Of a stretch of DNA of 64,000 nt, positions 1 to 9,668 are shown piece after piece. This DNA comes from Pseudomonadales bacterium (GTDB lineage Bacteria > Pseudomonadota > Gammaproteobacteria > Pseudomonadales > Ketobacteraceae): NCBI GenBank assembly GCA_002708905.1, contig PAPM01000035.1:1-64000 (forward strand), read 5' to 3'. The translations under genes and the position numbers were made by a program. Position 1 is the first letter of the stretch; every line of letters starts with the position of its first letter. The notes beneath the pieces were generated by a model. That model was not told where the DNA came from and did not search any database. It saw nothing but the letters and a program-made list of their open reading frames with translations.

Positions 1-1
1 C

Positions 2-1369
2 AAAATGTTGGCAAAACGTGCATACAGTAAAACTATGACAGAAAAGAACATTGTGTTCACTGCCCACCATGGCGGTGATGTGAAAGGAGCCATCCGGGTT
101 CCGGGCGACAAATCGATTTCCCACCGCTCCATCATGATGGGCTCCCTGGCGGATGGTGTCACAGAAGTCTTCGGCTTTCTGGAAGGGGAAGACAGCCTGG
201 CCACCTTGCAGACTTTCCGGGATCTGGGAGTCACTATCGAAGGCCCCAACAACGGGCATGTAAAAATCTATGGTGTGGGCATGCACGGTCTGCTGCCGCC
301 CCACGGCCCACTGTATCTGGGTAATAGTGGAACCTCAATGCGCCTGCTGGCCGGTCTGCTCTCTGCCCAGAAATTCGATGTGGAATTGACCGGTGATGAG
401 TCTCTGTCCCGACGCCCGATGGGGCGGGTGACCAAACCCCTGGCGCAAATGGGCGCATTGGTGGAGTCCGAGGAAGACGGCACACCTCCGCTCAGGATCA
501 AAGGCGGTCAGCCGCTTAAAGGCATTCATTATGATATGCCGATGGCCAGTGCCCAGGTGAAATCCTGCGTTTTGCTGGCTGGTTTGTATGCGGAAGGAAC
601 CACCAGTGTCTCGGAACCCGCACCAACCAGGGACCACACTGAGCGTATGCTGCGTGGATTTGGTTATCCAGTAACCACAGATGGCAACAAAATCACCCTG
701 GTAGGGGGTGGAGGCCTGAGCGGCACCACCATTGATGTTCCGGCGGATATATCGTCGGCAGCCTTCTTCATGGTGGCGGCCAGCATTACCCCGGGTGCGG
801 ACCTTACACTGGAGCATGTGGGCATCAATCCGACCCGCATCGGCATCCTCAATATTCTCAAGGCCATGGGCGGCAACCTGGAAGTCCTGAACGAGCGGGA
901 AGTGGGTGGTGAGCCGGTGGCGGATATCCGGGTTCAATATGCGCCTTTAAAAGGCATTCATATCCCGGAAGACCAAGTGCCCCTCGCGATTGATGAGTTT
1001 CCGGTATTGTTCGTGGCGGCTGCCTGTGCTGAGGGCACTACTGTATTAACCGGCGCGGAAGAGCTCCGGGTGAAAGAGAGTGATCGAATCCAGGTTATGG
1101 CAGACGGATTGCAGGTCCTGGGTGTCAAAGCCGACCCAACCCCGGATGGCATCGTTATCGAGGGCGGGCCTATCGCTGGTGGTTCGGTGGAAAGCCATGG
1201 TGACCACCGCATTGCCATGTCTTTTGCTGTCGCTGCGTTGCGGGCAACGGCCGATATCACCATTAATAACTGCGCCAACGTTGCAACTTCATTCCCCAAT
1301 TTCGTCGAACTGTCACGGAAAGTCGGTATGAAGCTGGATGTCGCAGAAGTAGGAGAATCCCATGCCTAA
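2..1369 (+). CDS. aroA: 3-phosphoshikimate 1-carboxyvinyltransferase (EPSP synthase), probably the 3' part of a tyrA-aroA fusion
   Basis: Joins phosphoenolpyruvate to shikimate-3-phosphate in the cytoplasmic chorismate pathway. Counting from the ATG at 35 the EPSP synthase part has 444 residues; the substrate loop VPGDKSISHRS sits at about residues 22-32, LYLGNSGTSMRLL near 95, and the SGDHRIAM-type motif (ESHGDHRIAM) near 390. All are intact. The frame is open to the left edge of the window, and neither the ATG at 5 nor the one at 35 has a visible Shine-Dalgarno sequence. In Pseudomonas AroA is the C-terminal half of a fusion with prephenate dehydrogenase TyrA, and the residues before MTEKN (LAKRAY) would suit the end of a TyrA domain. 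I therefore infer a fusion cut by the window edge. The 3' end overlaps cmk by 8 bases. Confidence 0.93.
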   Translation, partial: KMLAKRAYSKTMTEKNIVFTAHHGGDVKGAIRVPGDKSISHRSIMMGSLADGVTEVFGFLEGEDSLATLQTFRDLGVTIEGPNNGHVKIYGVGMHGLLPPHGPLYLGNSGTSMRLLAGLLSAQKFDVELTGDESLSRRPMGRVTKPLAQMGALVESEEDGTPPLRIKGGQPLKGIHYDMPMASAQVKSCVLLAGLYAEGTTSVSEPAPTRDHTERMLRGFGYPVTTDGNKITLVGGGGLSGTTIDVPADISSAAFFMVAASITPGADLTLEHVGINPTRIGILNILKAMGGNLEVLNEREVGGEPVADIRVQYAPLKGIHIPEDQVPLAIDEFPVLFVAAACAEGTTVLTGAEELRVKESDRIQVMADGLQVLGVKADPTPDGIVIEGGPIAGGSVESHGDHRIAMSFAVAALRATADITINNCANVATSFPNFVELSRKVGMKLDVAEVGESHA

Positions 1370-2060
1370 CAGTCCAGCCCAAGCACCTGTTATCACCATC
1401 GATGGACCCGGTGGTTCCGGCAAGGGGACCATTGCCCAGAAGGTTGCCAAGGCCCTGAATTGGCACTTGCTCGACAGCGGCGCCCTGTATCGCCTGGTGG
1501 CCCTGGCGGCCAGTAACCATGGGGTCTCGCTGGATAACGAAGAGAGCCTGCAGATCCTGGCGGAGAACATGGATGTGCAATTTCTGGTGGATGACCCGGA
1601 CCACCCCATCCGCATCGTGCTGGAAGGTGATGTGGTGACCAAGGATATCCGTTCCGAAGAAGTAGGGCGGGATGCCTCAAAAGTGGCTGCGTTGCCCAGT
1701 GTCCGGGCGGGCCTGCTGCAGCGCCAGCACGACTTCAGGGATGCTCCCGGTCTGGTGGCGGATGGCCGTGATATGGGGACTGTGGTGTTTCCGGATGCTG
1801 AATTGAAGGTCTATCTTACGGCAAGTGTAGAGGAACGGGCGGAAAGACGCTTCAAACAGTTGCAAGAGAAGGGCATGAGTGCTAATTTAGCCGACCTTCA
1901 AGCAGCGATACAATCTCGCGATGAGCAGGATATGAATCGCTCTGTGGCACCTCTGGTTGCAGCCGAGGATGCTGTTGTAATTGATAGTACTGACATGACT
2001 ATAGATGAGGTGTTCACCGAGTTAATGAATCATGCCAGAACCAAGGGGCTTGTTAAGTAA
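1362..2060 (+). CDS. cmk: Cytidylate kinase
   Basis: Phosphorylates CMP and dCMP with ATP in nucleotide recycling. The protein has 232 residues, close to the family norm of about 225-230. The P-loop DGPGGSGKGT is at residues 14-23 and the conserved DGRDMGTVVFPDA segment lies near residue 130. The ATG at 1362 lies inside the end of aroA (8-base overlap), with an AGGAG site at 1351-1355, so translation is probably coupled to aroA. The aroA-cmk-rpsA order is conserved in gammaproteobacteria. Confidence 0.96.
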   Translation: MPNSPAQAPVITIDGPGGSGKGTIAQKVAKALNWHLLDSGALYRLVALAASNHGVSLDNEESLQILAENMDVQFLVDDPDHPIRIVLEGDVVTKDIRSEEVGRDASKVAALPSVRAGLLQRQHDFRDAPGLVADGRDMGTVVFPDAELKVYLTASVEERAERRFKQLQEKGMSANLADLQAAIQSRDEQDMNRSVAPLVAAEDAVVIDSTDMTIDEVFTELMNHARTKGLVK

Positions 2061-2258
2061 ACCCGGTTCAGATCCAAATCGGGTTAGGCAAGTCAACCCC
2101 GGGCATTGACCCGGAAATAAGAATTAAAGCGTATGGGGATTCACCTCAGGGTGAGCTTCATTCGCTTTTTGGCGTTTTTCGGAGCCGTATTTGCCAGCTG
2201 GCACTGAAAAACTGAGTAAAAACAACCCGTACGGCGCTGGTAACGTATGGCGGTATCG

Positions 2259-2286
2259 GCTAACGCCCAAATTCGATGGGGTTAGC
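2259..2286 (+). promoter_or_regulatory. Stem-loop in the rpsA leader
   Basis: GCTAAC(g)CCC pairs with GGGGTTAGC across a 9-base loop, ending about 21 bases before the rpsA ATG. Smaller hairpins are present upstream: TCACC/GGTGA at 2141-2154 and the palindrome GCCAGCTGGC at 2193-2202. S1 is known to repress its own mRNA through a structured leader in E. coli, so this is a plausible translational operator. The assignment is an inference. Confidence 0.45.
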
Positions 2287-2307
2287 TATTAATGACAGGT
2301 AAAACAC

Positions 2308-3990
2308 ATGAGCGAAAGCTTTGCCGAACTATTTGAAGAAAGTTTAAAAGAACTGGACATGACCCCCGGCTCCATCGTTAAGGGTACGATTGTATCCATC
2401 GATGACGACTGGGTAACCGTATACGCCGGCCTGAAGTCAGAAGGCGTTATTCCCCGTGACCAATTCCTGGGTGACGGTGGCCAGCTGGAGATCAACGTTG
2501 GTGACGAAGTCGACGTAGCTCTGGAATCCCTGGAAGACGGCTGGGGCGAAACCCGTCTGTCCCGTGAAAAAGCCAAGCGTGCTGAGTCCTGGAAACGTCT
2601 GGAAGCCTGCTTCGATGCGAACGAAGTGGTTAAAGGTATCATCAACGGTAAAGTCAAAGGCGGCTTCACTGTGGATATCGAATCTGTACGTGCGTTCCTG
2701 CCCGGTTCTTTGGTTGACGTTCGTCCGGTGCGTGACACTCTGCACCTGGAAGGCAAAGAACTCGAATTTAAAGTCATCAAGTTGGATGCCAAGCGCAACA
2801 ACGTGGTGGTTTCCCGTCGTGCGGTTCTGGAAGCAGAGAACAGTGCAGAGCGCGAAGCACTGCTGGAAAAACTGCAAGAGGGAATGGAAGTCAAGGGTAT
2901 CGTCAAGAACCTCACCGACTACGGTGCGTTCGTGGATCTGGGCGGTATCGACGGTCTGTTGCACATCACCGACATGGCTTGGAAACGCATCAAGCACCCA
3001 AGCGAAATCGTGGAAGTGGGCGACGAGATCAATGTCAAAGTATTGAAGTTCGATCGTGAGCGCAATCGTGTGTCTCTGGGCCTCAAGCAGTTGGGCTCTG
3101 ATCCTTGGGTTGAAATCACTAACCGTTACCCAGAAGGTAGCCGCGTGAAAGCCAAGGTGACCAACCTGACTGACTACGGCTGCTTTGCTGAGTTGCAGGA
3201 AGGCGTTGAAGGTCTGGTTCACGTTTCCGAAATGGATTGGACCAACAAGAACGTACATCCTTCCAAAGTCGTTTCTATCGGCGAAGAAGTGGACGTTATC
3301 GTTCTGGACATCGACGAAGAGCGTCGTCGTATCTCCCTGGGCATCAAGCAGTGCAAGCCTAACCCATGGGAAGAGTTCGGCACTCGCTTCAACAAGGGCG
3401 ACAAGATCTCCGGTAAGATCAAGTCCATCACTGACTTCGGTATCTTCATTGGTCTGGATGGTGGCATCGACGGTCTGGTTCACCTTTCTGACATCTCCTG
3501 GGATCTGCCTGGAGAAGAAGCGGTTCGTGAATACAAGAAAGGCGACGAGATCGATACTGTTATCCTGTCCGTAGATCCTGAGCGTGAGCGTATCTCTCTG
3601 GGTGTTAAGCAGTTGGAGCAAGATCCATTTGCTATGTACGTTCAAGAGAATGATAAAGGCGCCATCGTTACTGGTACCGTGAAGTCTGTCGACGCGAAAG
3701 GTGCTGTAGTTGAGCTGGTGGAAGGGGTTGAAGCCTCCCTGAAAGCCTCTGAGCTGAGCCGTGACCGTGTTGAAGACGCCCGCTCTCACCTGAACGAAGG
3801 TGATCAGGTTGAAGCCCGCATCATCAGCGTTGATCGTAAGAACCGCGTGATCAGCTTGTCTGTGAAAGCGAAAGACATGGCTGATGAGAAAGAAGCCATG
3901 AAAGCGCTGAACCAGAACCAGGCTCAAGAATCTGCACCGAAAACGATTGGTGATCTGATCAAGCAACAACTGGAAAACGCTGACAAGTAA
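2308..3990 (+). CDS. rpsA: 30S ribosomal protein S1
   Basis: The mRNA-binding protein of the small ribosomal subunit. It has 560 residues against 557 in E. coli and carries six S1 (OB-fold) repeats; the repeated signature of the type [10 protein letters not shown] or [10 protein letters not shown] followed by a basic [13 protein letters not shown] stretch is clear in repeats 3 to 5. An intergenic leader of about 250 bases precedes it, and a strong terminator follows at 4009-4041. ihfB, its usual downstream neighbour, is missing here and found some 31 kb away. Confidence 0.98.
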   Translation: MSESFAELFEESLKELDMTPGSIVKGTIVSIDDDWVTVYAGLKSEGVIPRDQFLGDGGQLEINVGDEVDVALESLEDGWGETRLSREKAKRAESWKRLEACFDANEVVKGIINGKVKGGFTVDIESVRAFLPGSLVDVRPVRDTLHLEGKELEFKVIKLDAKRNNVVVSRRAVLEAENSAEREALLEKLQEGMEVKGIVKNLTDYGAFVDLGGIDGLLHITDMAWKRIKHPSEIVEVGDEINVKVLKFDRERNRVSLGLKQLGSDPWVEITNRYPEGSRVKAKVTNLTDYGCFAELQEGVEGLVHVSEMDWTNKNVHPSKVVSIGEEVDVIVLDIDEERRRISLGIKQCKPNPWEEFGTRFNKGDKISGKIKSITDFGIFIGLDGGIDGLVHLSDISWDLPGEEAVREYKKGDEIDTVILSVDPERERISLGVKQLEQDPFAMYVQENDKGAIVTGTVKSVDAKGAVVELVEGVEASLKASELSRDRVEDARSHLNEGDQVEARIISVDRKNRVISLSVKAKDMADEKEAMKALNQNQAQESAPKTIGDLIKQQLENADK

Positions 3991-4008
3991 TTGCCGGTGT
4001 TTGCCTGA

Positions 4009-4041
4009 AAAGGCGGCTATCGAAAGGTAGCCGCCTTTTTT
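4009..4041 (+). terminator. Rho-independent terminator of rpsA
   Basis: AAGGCGGCTA pairs perfectly with TAGCCGCCTT across an 8-base loop and is followed by a T run. It ends the aroA-cmk-rpsA transcription unit. Confidence 0.92.
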
Positions 4042-4110
4042 ATGGCCAGGTTTTGTTCGCTAAACATTTCGTATACGATGGCGTCATATTAATCAGCAGT
4101 AGGAGCCAAA

Positions 4111-4953
4111 ATGAAACAACTACAGGGTAAGGTCGCAGCGATCACCGGTGCCGGTTCCGGCATAGGTCAGGCACTGTCTATTGAGCTGGCGAAGCTGGGA
4201 TGTGAGGTTGCGCTGTCCGATAAAAATGAAGATGGTCTTAAGGAAACCGCAGCGCAAGCACTGGCAAATGGCGTCAAATGTACGACCTGTGTGCTGGATG
4301 TGGCAGACCGCGCGGCGGTGTATGCCTGGGCTGATCAAGTGGTGGCAGACCACGGCCGGGTCAACTTGATTTTCAATAATGCGGGTGTTGCTCTTAGTGA
4401 GACCGTTGAGTCCATGGGCTACGATAATTTCGAATGGCTCATGAATATTAATTTCTGGGGTGTGGTGTACGGTACCAAGGCGTTTTTACCCTATTTGAAG
4501 CAGGCCGGGGAAGGCCATATTATCAATGTGTCCAGTGTGTTTGGTATGATCGGAGTGCCTACTCAAAGTGCCTACAACGCCGCGAAATTTGCTGTTAAAG
4601 GCTTTACTGAGTCACTGCGGGAAGAAATGCAAATCGAGGGTTCGAACATTGAGGTTTCCTGCGTACATCCGGGCGGGATCAAAACCAATATCGTGCGCAG
4701 TAGCCGTATTGGTGAAGTGGGTAAAGCGGGTACCAAGGATCGCAACAAAATGGTGAAAATGTTTGATAAGGCTGCGCGAACGACACCCACCGAAGCAGCC
4801 TGTACCCTCATTCAGGGAGTGCAAAAAAACAAACCCAGAATTTTAATTGGGGCAGATGCGCATGTGATTGATACAGTGCAGCGACTGTTGCCGACCAAAT
4901 ATCAGGATATTTTGGTGTGGGGAACGACTCGAAACCATAACAAGCATAACTGA
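4111..4953 (+). CDS. Short-chain dehydrogenase/reductase, substrate unknown
   Basis: A classical SDR of 280 residues using NAD(P)H. The cofactor motif TGAGSGIG is at residues 12-19, NNAG at 89-92, the catalytic Ser142, and YNAAK with Tyr155 and Lys159. The sequence after the Rossmann core extends to the usual length for lipid-type SDRs. The ATG at 4111 has AGGAG about 7 bases upstream. It stands alone between the rpsA terminator and a convergent TolC-like gene. The sequence does not identify the substrate; a fatty-acid or alcohol role is only suggested by the surroundings. Confidence 0.85.
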   Translation: MKQLQGKVAAITGAGSGIGQALSIELAKLGCEVALSDKNEDGLKETAAQALANGVKCTTCVLDVADRAAVYAWADQVVADHGRVNLIFNNAGVALSETVESMGYDNFEWLMNINFWGVVYGTKAFLPYLKQAGEGHIINVSSVFGMIGVPTQSAYNAAKFAVKGFTESLREEMQIEGSNIEVSCVHPGGIKTNIVRSSRIGEVGKAGTKDRNKMVKMFDKAARTTPTEAACTLIQGVQKNKPRILIGADAHVIDTVQRLLPTKYQDILVWGTTRNHNKHN

Positions 4954-5026
4954 TAGAGCAGCGCACCTGTCACCCGTGGTTGGTTGGTGGCAGATGCGCT
5001 TTCCGGTTCGAGCCGGGGTTTCTCTG

Positions 5027-6361
5027 TTATTTCTCCATCCACTGTTCCAGGGCGAGAATTTCCTCACTGGACAGCATGCCGGCTACCCGCTTCAAACGCA
5101 GGGAATTTAACACATAATCAAATCGTGCATTGGTGTAATCCCGTTCGTTCTGGAACAGGTTCCGTTGTACGTTCAGCACATCCACAATGGTACGGGTACC
5201 TGCTTCATAGCCGGCTTGGGTTGCTTCGAGAGCAACTTTTGCTGAATTTGTGCTCTGCTTGCGGGCATTTACCCCTGCCACATTGGCGATGGTGAGTTGA
5301 TAGAAATTGGTTACGTCCTGAATCGTTTCGCGACGCGCCTGGTGTTCCAGATCCTGCGCGGCCATGAATTGGTACTGGCTTTGCCGGCGGCTGGCACTGA
5401 TGGCACCACCGCTGTACAGAGGAACCTGTAGCTCCAGCGCGATCACATTGGTGGTTGTGTCTGGTGTGGTGGATAGACCAGTGTAAAGTGATTGGGCGTC
5501 GGTGCTGTTATAGGCGTGTGTGCCCACCAGATCCAGGGTGGGTGCATGCTTGCCGCGCTGGCTCTTGTAATTTTGTTGTGCCGCTTCCGCCGCATAAACA
5601 GCCGCTTTCAGCTTTGCGTTGTTGGCCAGGGACTTTTCGATCCATTGGTTGAGATCCAGCGGCTCCGGGACGGTAACCGGAAGATCCAGGCTCAGGTCCA
5701 CGACATTTTCCACAGTCGCTCCGGTAATGGTTTCCAGTAGACGCAGCGCCACGAACTGCTCGCTCTCGGCACTGATACGGGAACTGACGGCGGTGTCGTA
5801 GGCCGCTTGGGCTTCGTGTACGTCAGTGATGGCGACCAGACCCACTTCAAAGCGCTGTTTGCTCTGTTCCAATTGGCGGGCGATTGCTTCCTGTTCTGCC
5901 TTGCGAAAGGTCAGGTTGGCATTGGCTCTGAGCACTTCCAGATAACGGGTGACGATCCGAAGATAAAAATCTTCCTGAGTGCTCTGGAATTCGGCACTGT
6001 ATTGGCTGTCAAGTGCTTTACCTAACTGGTAAGTGTGCCAATTGTCCAGGCGGAAGAGGGGTTGACGTAAATTGGCCGCATAGCCATGGCTGTCATAATC
6101 GTCGTCACCATAACCTTCATATTCCACATCGGTCTTGGTCAGGTTGCCACTCAAATTGATCTGTGGCAGCAAGCCGGAGCGATTCTGGTCGATGACCTGC
6201 TGGTTGGCTTGATAGGTGTTTTTGGCGGCGGCCCACTGAGGGTCATTTTGTTCTGCCAATTCATAGGTTCGTTGCAGGGTCAGGATCTCAGCCTGGACAG
6301 CTGACGCTCCAACAAGAAGGGAGCCACAGATCAGAATGTGTTTGAAATAACTGGTTTTCAT
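5027..6361 (-). CDS. tolC: TolC-family outer-membrane efflux protein
   Basis: The outer-membrane channel of tripartite efflux pumps and type I secretion. The reading frame can start at 6370, but the Met at 6361 (MKTSYFKHIL) begins a normal signal peptide with cleavage near AVQA-EIL, giving about 444 residues. Two TolC repeats are visible: an N-terminal block with YELAEQNDPQWAAA and RQPLFRL, and a C-terminal one with LQVPLYSGGAISA and YEAGTRTIVDVLNVQ. No pump or secretion partner is encoded nearby, so it probably serves several systems. Divergent from the YqcC gene, with an 86-base gap. Confidence 0.9.
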   Translation of the reverse strand: MKTSYFKHILICGSLLVGASAVQAEILTLQRTYELAEQNDPQWAAAKNTYQANQQVIDQNRSGLLPQINLSGNLTKTDVEYEGYGDDDYDSHGYAANLRQPLFRLDNWHTYQLGKALDSQYSAEFQSTQEDFYLRIVTRYLEVLRANANLTFRKAEQEAIARQLEQSKQRFEVGLVAITDVHEAQAAYDTAVSSRISAESEQFVALRLLETITGATVENVVDLSLDLPVTVPEPLDLNQWIEKSLANNAKLKAAVYAAEAAQQNYKSQRGKHAPTLDLVGTHAYNSTDAQSLYTGLSTTPDTTTNVIALELQVPLYSGGAISASRRQSQYQFMAAQDLEHQARRETIQDVTNFYQLTIANVAGVNARKQSTNSAKVALEATQAGYEAGTRTIVDVLNVQRNLFQNERDYTNARFDYVLNSLRLKRVAGMLSSEEILALEQWMEK

Positions 6362-6447
6362 CAGAAACACCGTTTTCCGGTTACTTTGGGATAGTCTTAA
6401 TGTGAGTGTATTATTGTCTAGTGGTTCACCGGAGTGAAGGGTTAATT

Positions 6448-6765
6448 ATGGCAGATAGAGCGCTGCTTTTGTCATTACTGGCAAATTTGGAAACAGAGAT
6501 GCGGGAAATCGATCTGTGGGAGGCTCAATCCCCGCCGGCAGATGCCTTCGACAGTCAACTGCCATTTTTTTACGATACCATGAATTTCAGCCAGTGGTTG
6601 CAATGGGTTTTCGTCGCCCGCTTTCGTGCAATATTGGAAGGGGCTCATCAACTGCCGCCCAATTGCGAAGTGGCGCCCATGGCCGAGGAGTATTTCAAGG
6701 AGCTGGATGTCTATTCGGATCCCATCTTGGGATTGTTAAGGCGTTTCGATGAGCAGTTCAACTAG
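6448..6765 (+). CDS. yqcC: YqcC family protein (DUF446)
   Basis: A small cytoplasmic protein of 105 residues from the ATG at 6448, which has GGAGTGAAGG upstream; an in-frame ATG at 6406 is less likely. The family is recognised by the helical LLANLETEMR start, PFFYDTMNFSQWLQWVFVAR in the middle and the PLGLLRRFD-like end. In E. coli the gene sits next to truC (tRNA pseudouridine 65 synthase), but no such gene is present here. Its molecular function is unknown. Convergent with the histidine kinase gene, 10 bases apart. Confidence 0.8.
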   Translation: MADRALLLSLLANLETEMREIDLWEAQSPPADAFDSQLPFFYDTMNFSQWLQWVFVARFRAILEGAHQLPPNCEVAPMAEEYFKELDVYSDPILGLLRRFDEQFN

Positions 6766-6775
6766 TGGTGAACGC

Positions 6776-9253
6776 TCAGGTGGAGAGTGCCCTGTTCTCC
6801 TCCATGGTGTGATGGATTTTTTCTCTCAGTGCGTCGATTCGGATTGGCTTGGTTATGTACTCGTCCATTCCGGCTTGCAGGCATAACTCTCTTGATTCTC
6901 CTACTGCGTGGGCTGTTACAGCGATAATGGGCTTTCTCGGCAACTGGTTGAACATTTCAAACTCCCTGATGTGTCGGGTCGCCTCATAACCGTCCATCTC
7001 CGGCATCTCGCAGTCCATCAAGACAACATCCAACTCAGCGTGGTGCGTTTGGTAGTACTCCAGTGCTTCCTTGCCGTTGGTGGCAAATTCCGCCTCTATA
7101 CCGAGCTTGGTTATCAAGCCTTTCACCACGACCCGGTTAACTTCGTTGTCTTCCGCTACCAGCAGTTTTAAATTCATTTTCTCCACGATAGGAGCTGACG
7201 TGGGCACATGGCGGAGGGTGTCCAGAGGTAAATCAGTGTTTTTGCCCACTTCAAAGCGACAGCTGAACCAGAAGGTCGAACCCTTTCCGGTTTCGCTTTC
7301 CACCCCAATGTCTCCGTTCATGATGTGTACCAGCTCTTTACAGATGGACAAACCAAGCCCGGTACCACCATAGCGTCTGGTGGTGGAGCTGTCGGCCTGG
7401 GTGAAGGGAGTGAACAGGTTTTTTTGCACGTCTCTGGAAATACCTATCCCGGTATCTTTGACCTGGAATCCGATGGTGACCCGGTTTCCGGTAAGGGAAT
7501 CTACGTTCGCGATGATGCCGATGCTGCCGTGCTTGGTGAATTTGACGGCGTTACTCATAAGGTTCAGCAGCCCCTGCCGCAGGCGCGTTGGGTCTCCTAT
7601 CAGGACATGGGGTATGTCTTTTGCGACTCGGGTGTAAAAGCTCAGGTTGCTGGAAAGCTCTTTGCTCTGAAAAACGGACAGACATTCGGCTATCAGGTCG
7701 TGAGGATTGAATGGTATGCGCTCCAAATCCATTCTCTTGGCTTCGATCTTTGACAGGTCGAGAATGTCATTAATCAGGTGGAGCAGGGCATTACCTGAAT
7801 TGTAGATCGTATCCACGTAGCGTTTTTGCTCTTTGGTCAGCTCCGTTTCCCGCAACAACTCAGCGATACCGATGACTCCGTTCATCGGCGTACGTATCTC
7901 ATGGCTCATTTTCGCCAGAAACTCACTTTTGGCGGCACTGGCCGCCTGTGCTTTATATGCTTCACGCATTTTTTCCAGCAGTTGGGTCTGGGCTTTGGAT
8001 TTGGCCTTGCGTTCTTCGGTAAAGAAACTGCCGAACGCCATGGAAAGCAGCGCCACTTCTATGGCCGAGCCGATTTGCGCTGCATTTTCAGTGAGAAAGT
8101 TGCTGGGTAAGATTCCGGTGTAATTGAGTGCGAACATGGTGAAGCCGCTGGCAACAATGAGCCATGCGCAGGTATAAAAGCGAGCAACGTGGGTTCCATG
8201 CCGCCAAGCCAGTATGCCTGCAGAAAGGTTCAGGATAACGGTGGCGATCAGCATAATCATACAAATCTGCAGCAGGAAGCTGTAGCTTCCTACAAAGCTG
8301 GAAATCATGATGGTGAGACCGGTCAACACGCCTGTGACCATGACATAAAACAGTCGGGGGGAATGTTTGCGCACATCAAGGAAGAAAATCGAGAACATCA
8401 GTGCGAAAGTGAAGGTACCGCCCAGGAAAAACACAATGGATATTTGGTTCCACAGCGGCCACGTGGGCCAAATATATTGATAGCCGAATCCCCGCCATGC
8501 GGAAAAGGCCAGCATCTGAAAAAGCAGATAGACAACGTAATATATGTACGCCGGGTTGCGCACGATGAAGAACAGAAAGATATTGTAGAAGAACATGATC
8601 AGCATGCCGCCGATAAACAGCCCCTGGCCAAGCATAAAGCTCTGATCTGACTTTATGAATTCCGCTTCCTCCCACAGGTATAGCGGCATTTTGACAGAGC
8701 CCTGGGTTTCCAGGCGGATATAAAGTTCCGTGGGCTCACCTTCCGGCAGGGTGATCGGAAACAGGAAGTTGCGGTGGTCAATTGGACGGTGTTCGTGGGG
8801 CAGTTTGTCGCCAACGTGATATACCTGCAGAATCTCTCCGTCCCGAACAAAGTAGACATCGAGATAATCAATCAGCGGGTAGTCCACATTCAGCAGCCAT
8901 TCATTACGCTGATCATGCTGGTTCACGATAATGCTGTGAAACCAGAAAATGGACTGGCTGTAGCCCAGGTTGGGGATGTCATCCTCAGACTGGAACCATT
9001 GGTACTGATCGTGTTGCTTGAGAAAGTCGCTGACTCTCAAAGACCCGTCAGGGTCCTCCAGAATCTCCAGCTTTTGAGAAAGCTCATGGACACTGTTGGT
9101 TTCGTCGATGATGATGGTTTCAACGCTTGCAATGGTAAGCGTCGAGAAAATCAGGGTTACTAATCCCAGAACTATCGGCGACATTGCCCATCTGACTGAA
9201 GCCTGCACGCGCATGCAATCCTTGTTCGTGTTTGAGAACCCGCCCTTAAGCAC
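6776..9253 (-). CDS. Hybrid sensor histidine kinase/response regulator with 7TMR-DISM sensor
   Basis: An inner-membrane sensor of 825 residues. Order: N-terminal signal anchor (about 20-45), periplasmic DISMED2-type beta-sandwich (about 50-190), a seven-helix membrane region (about 200-410), short coiled coil, HisKA domain with [11 protein letters not shown] (His near residue 452), HATPase with [17 protein letters not shown] and [11 protein letters not shown], and a receiver domain with [14 protein letters not shown] (Asp near 745). DISM domains are thought to sense small ligands, often carbohydrates or lipids. There is no Hpt domain or separate regulator nearby. MLKGG (9253) and MRVQ (9214) are both possible starts. 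Confidence 0.9.
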   Translation of the reverse strand: MLKGGFSNTNKDCMRVQASVRWAMSPIVLGLVTLIFSTLTIASVETIIIDETNSVHELSQKLEILEDPDGSLRVSDFLKQHDQYQWFQSEDDIPNLGYSQSIFWFHSIIVNQHDQRNEWLLNVDYPLIDYLDVYFVRDGEILQVYHVGDKLPHEHRPIDHRNFLFPITLPEGEPTELYIRLETQGSVKMPLYLWEEAEFIKSDQSFMLGQGLFIGGMLIMFFYNIFLFFIVRNPAYIYYVVYLLFQMLAFSAWRGFGYQYIWPTWPLWNQISIVFFLGGTFTFALMFSIFFLDVRKHSPRLFYVMVTGVLTGLTIMISSFVGSYSFLLQICMIMLIATVILNLSAGILAWRHGTHVARFYTCAWLIVASGFTMFALNYTGILPSNFLTENAAQIGSAIEVALLSMAFGSFFTEERKAKSKAQTQLLEKMREAYKAQAASAAKSEFLAKMSHEIRTPMNGVIGIAELLRETELTKEQKRYVDTIYNSGNALLHLINDILDLSKIEAKRMDLERIPFNPHDLIAECLSVFQSKELSSNLSFYTRVAKDIPHVLIGDPTRLRQGLLNLMSNAVKFTKHGSIGIIANVDSLTGNRVTIGFQVKDTGIGISRDVQKNLFTPFTQADSSTTRRYGGTGLGLSICKELVHIMNGDIGVESETGKGSTFWFSCRFEVGKNTDLPLDTLRHVPTSAPIVEKMNLKLLVAEDNEVNRVVVKGLITKLGIEAEFATNGKEALEYYQTHHAELDVVLMDCEMPEMDGYEATRHIREFEMFNQLPRKPIIAVTAHAVGESRELCLQAGMDEYITKPIRIDALREKIHHTMEENRALST

Positions 9254-9257
9254 TAAT

Positions 9258-9668
9258 TTAATTACAAGAAAAATACTGCTTTAGGGTACTGGCACGGGTA
9301 TTAAGTTCTTTTTCTTCCATTGGAATGGGCTGAGAGTGTCCCCAGACAGGTTTCGGCCAGGCGGGATCATCCTGCTGGCGGCCAATAACATGGACATGTA
9401 GCTGGCTGACCATGTTGCCCAGCGCAGCGGTATTGATTTTTTGACTACCGAATGACCTGGCAATCGCTTTCCCTAGTCGCACACAGTATAAATGCAGCCT
9501 GATTTGAATTTCCTCAGACAGTTCATGCCACTCTGTGATGCCATCCTGTTTGGGGACAACGATAAACCAGGGATATTGCCGGTCATTCATCATCAACAGA
9601 AGGAGATCTTCCTCTTCGTTCACCAGTACCGTGTCGGCCGCCAGTTGCGGATGCAGCATGAATGTCAT
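9258..9668 (-). CDS. HIT domain protein
   Basis: A nucleotide-binding HIT-superfamily protein of 136 residues. The signature reads [10 protein letters not shown]: the first His of the triad pattern is Gln, as in the FHIT/GalT-like branch and the common proteobacterial HIT proteins. YPWFIVVPK near residue 32 and PAWPKPVWG near 105 fit the same subfamily. Likely a nucleotide phosphoester hydrolase with unknown physiological substrate. Its ATG overlaps the prc stop codon (TAATG), so it is translationally coupled to prc. Confidence 0.85.
   Translation of the reverse strand: MTFMLHPQLAADTVLVNEEEDLLLLMMNDRQYPWFIVVPKQDGITEWHELSEEIQIRLHLYCVRLGKAIARSFGSQKINTAALGNMVSQLHVHVIGRQQDDPAWPKPVWGHSQPIPMEEKELNTRASTLKQYFSCN

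Noticed and set aside
335..937. A 200-codon open frame antisense to aroA
   Set aside because: Entirely inside a well-supported gene, with no start signals; a shadow of the aroA codon pattern.
2437..3969. A 510-codon open frame antisense to rpsA
   Set aside because: It mirrors the strong codon bias of rpsA in the opposite frame, has no Shine-Dalgarno sequence and resembles no protein family.
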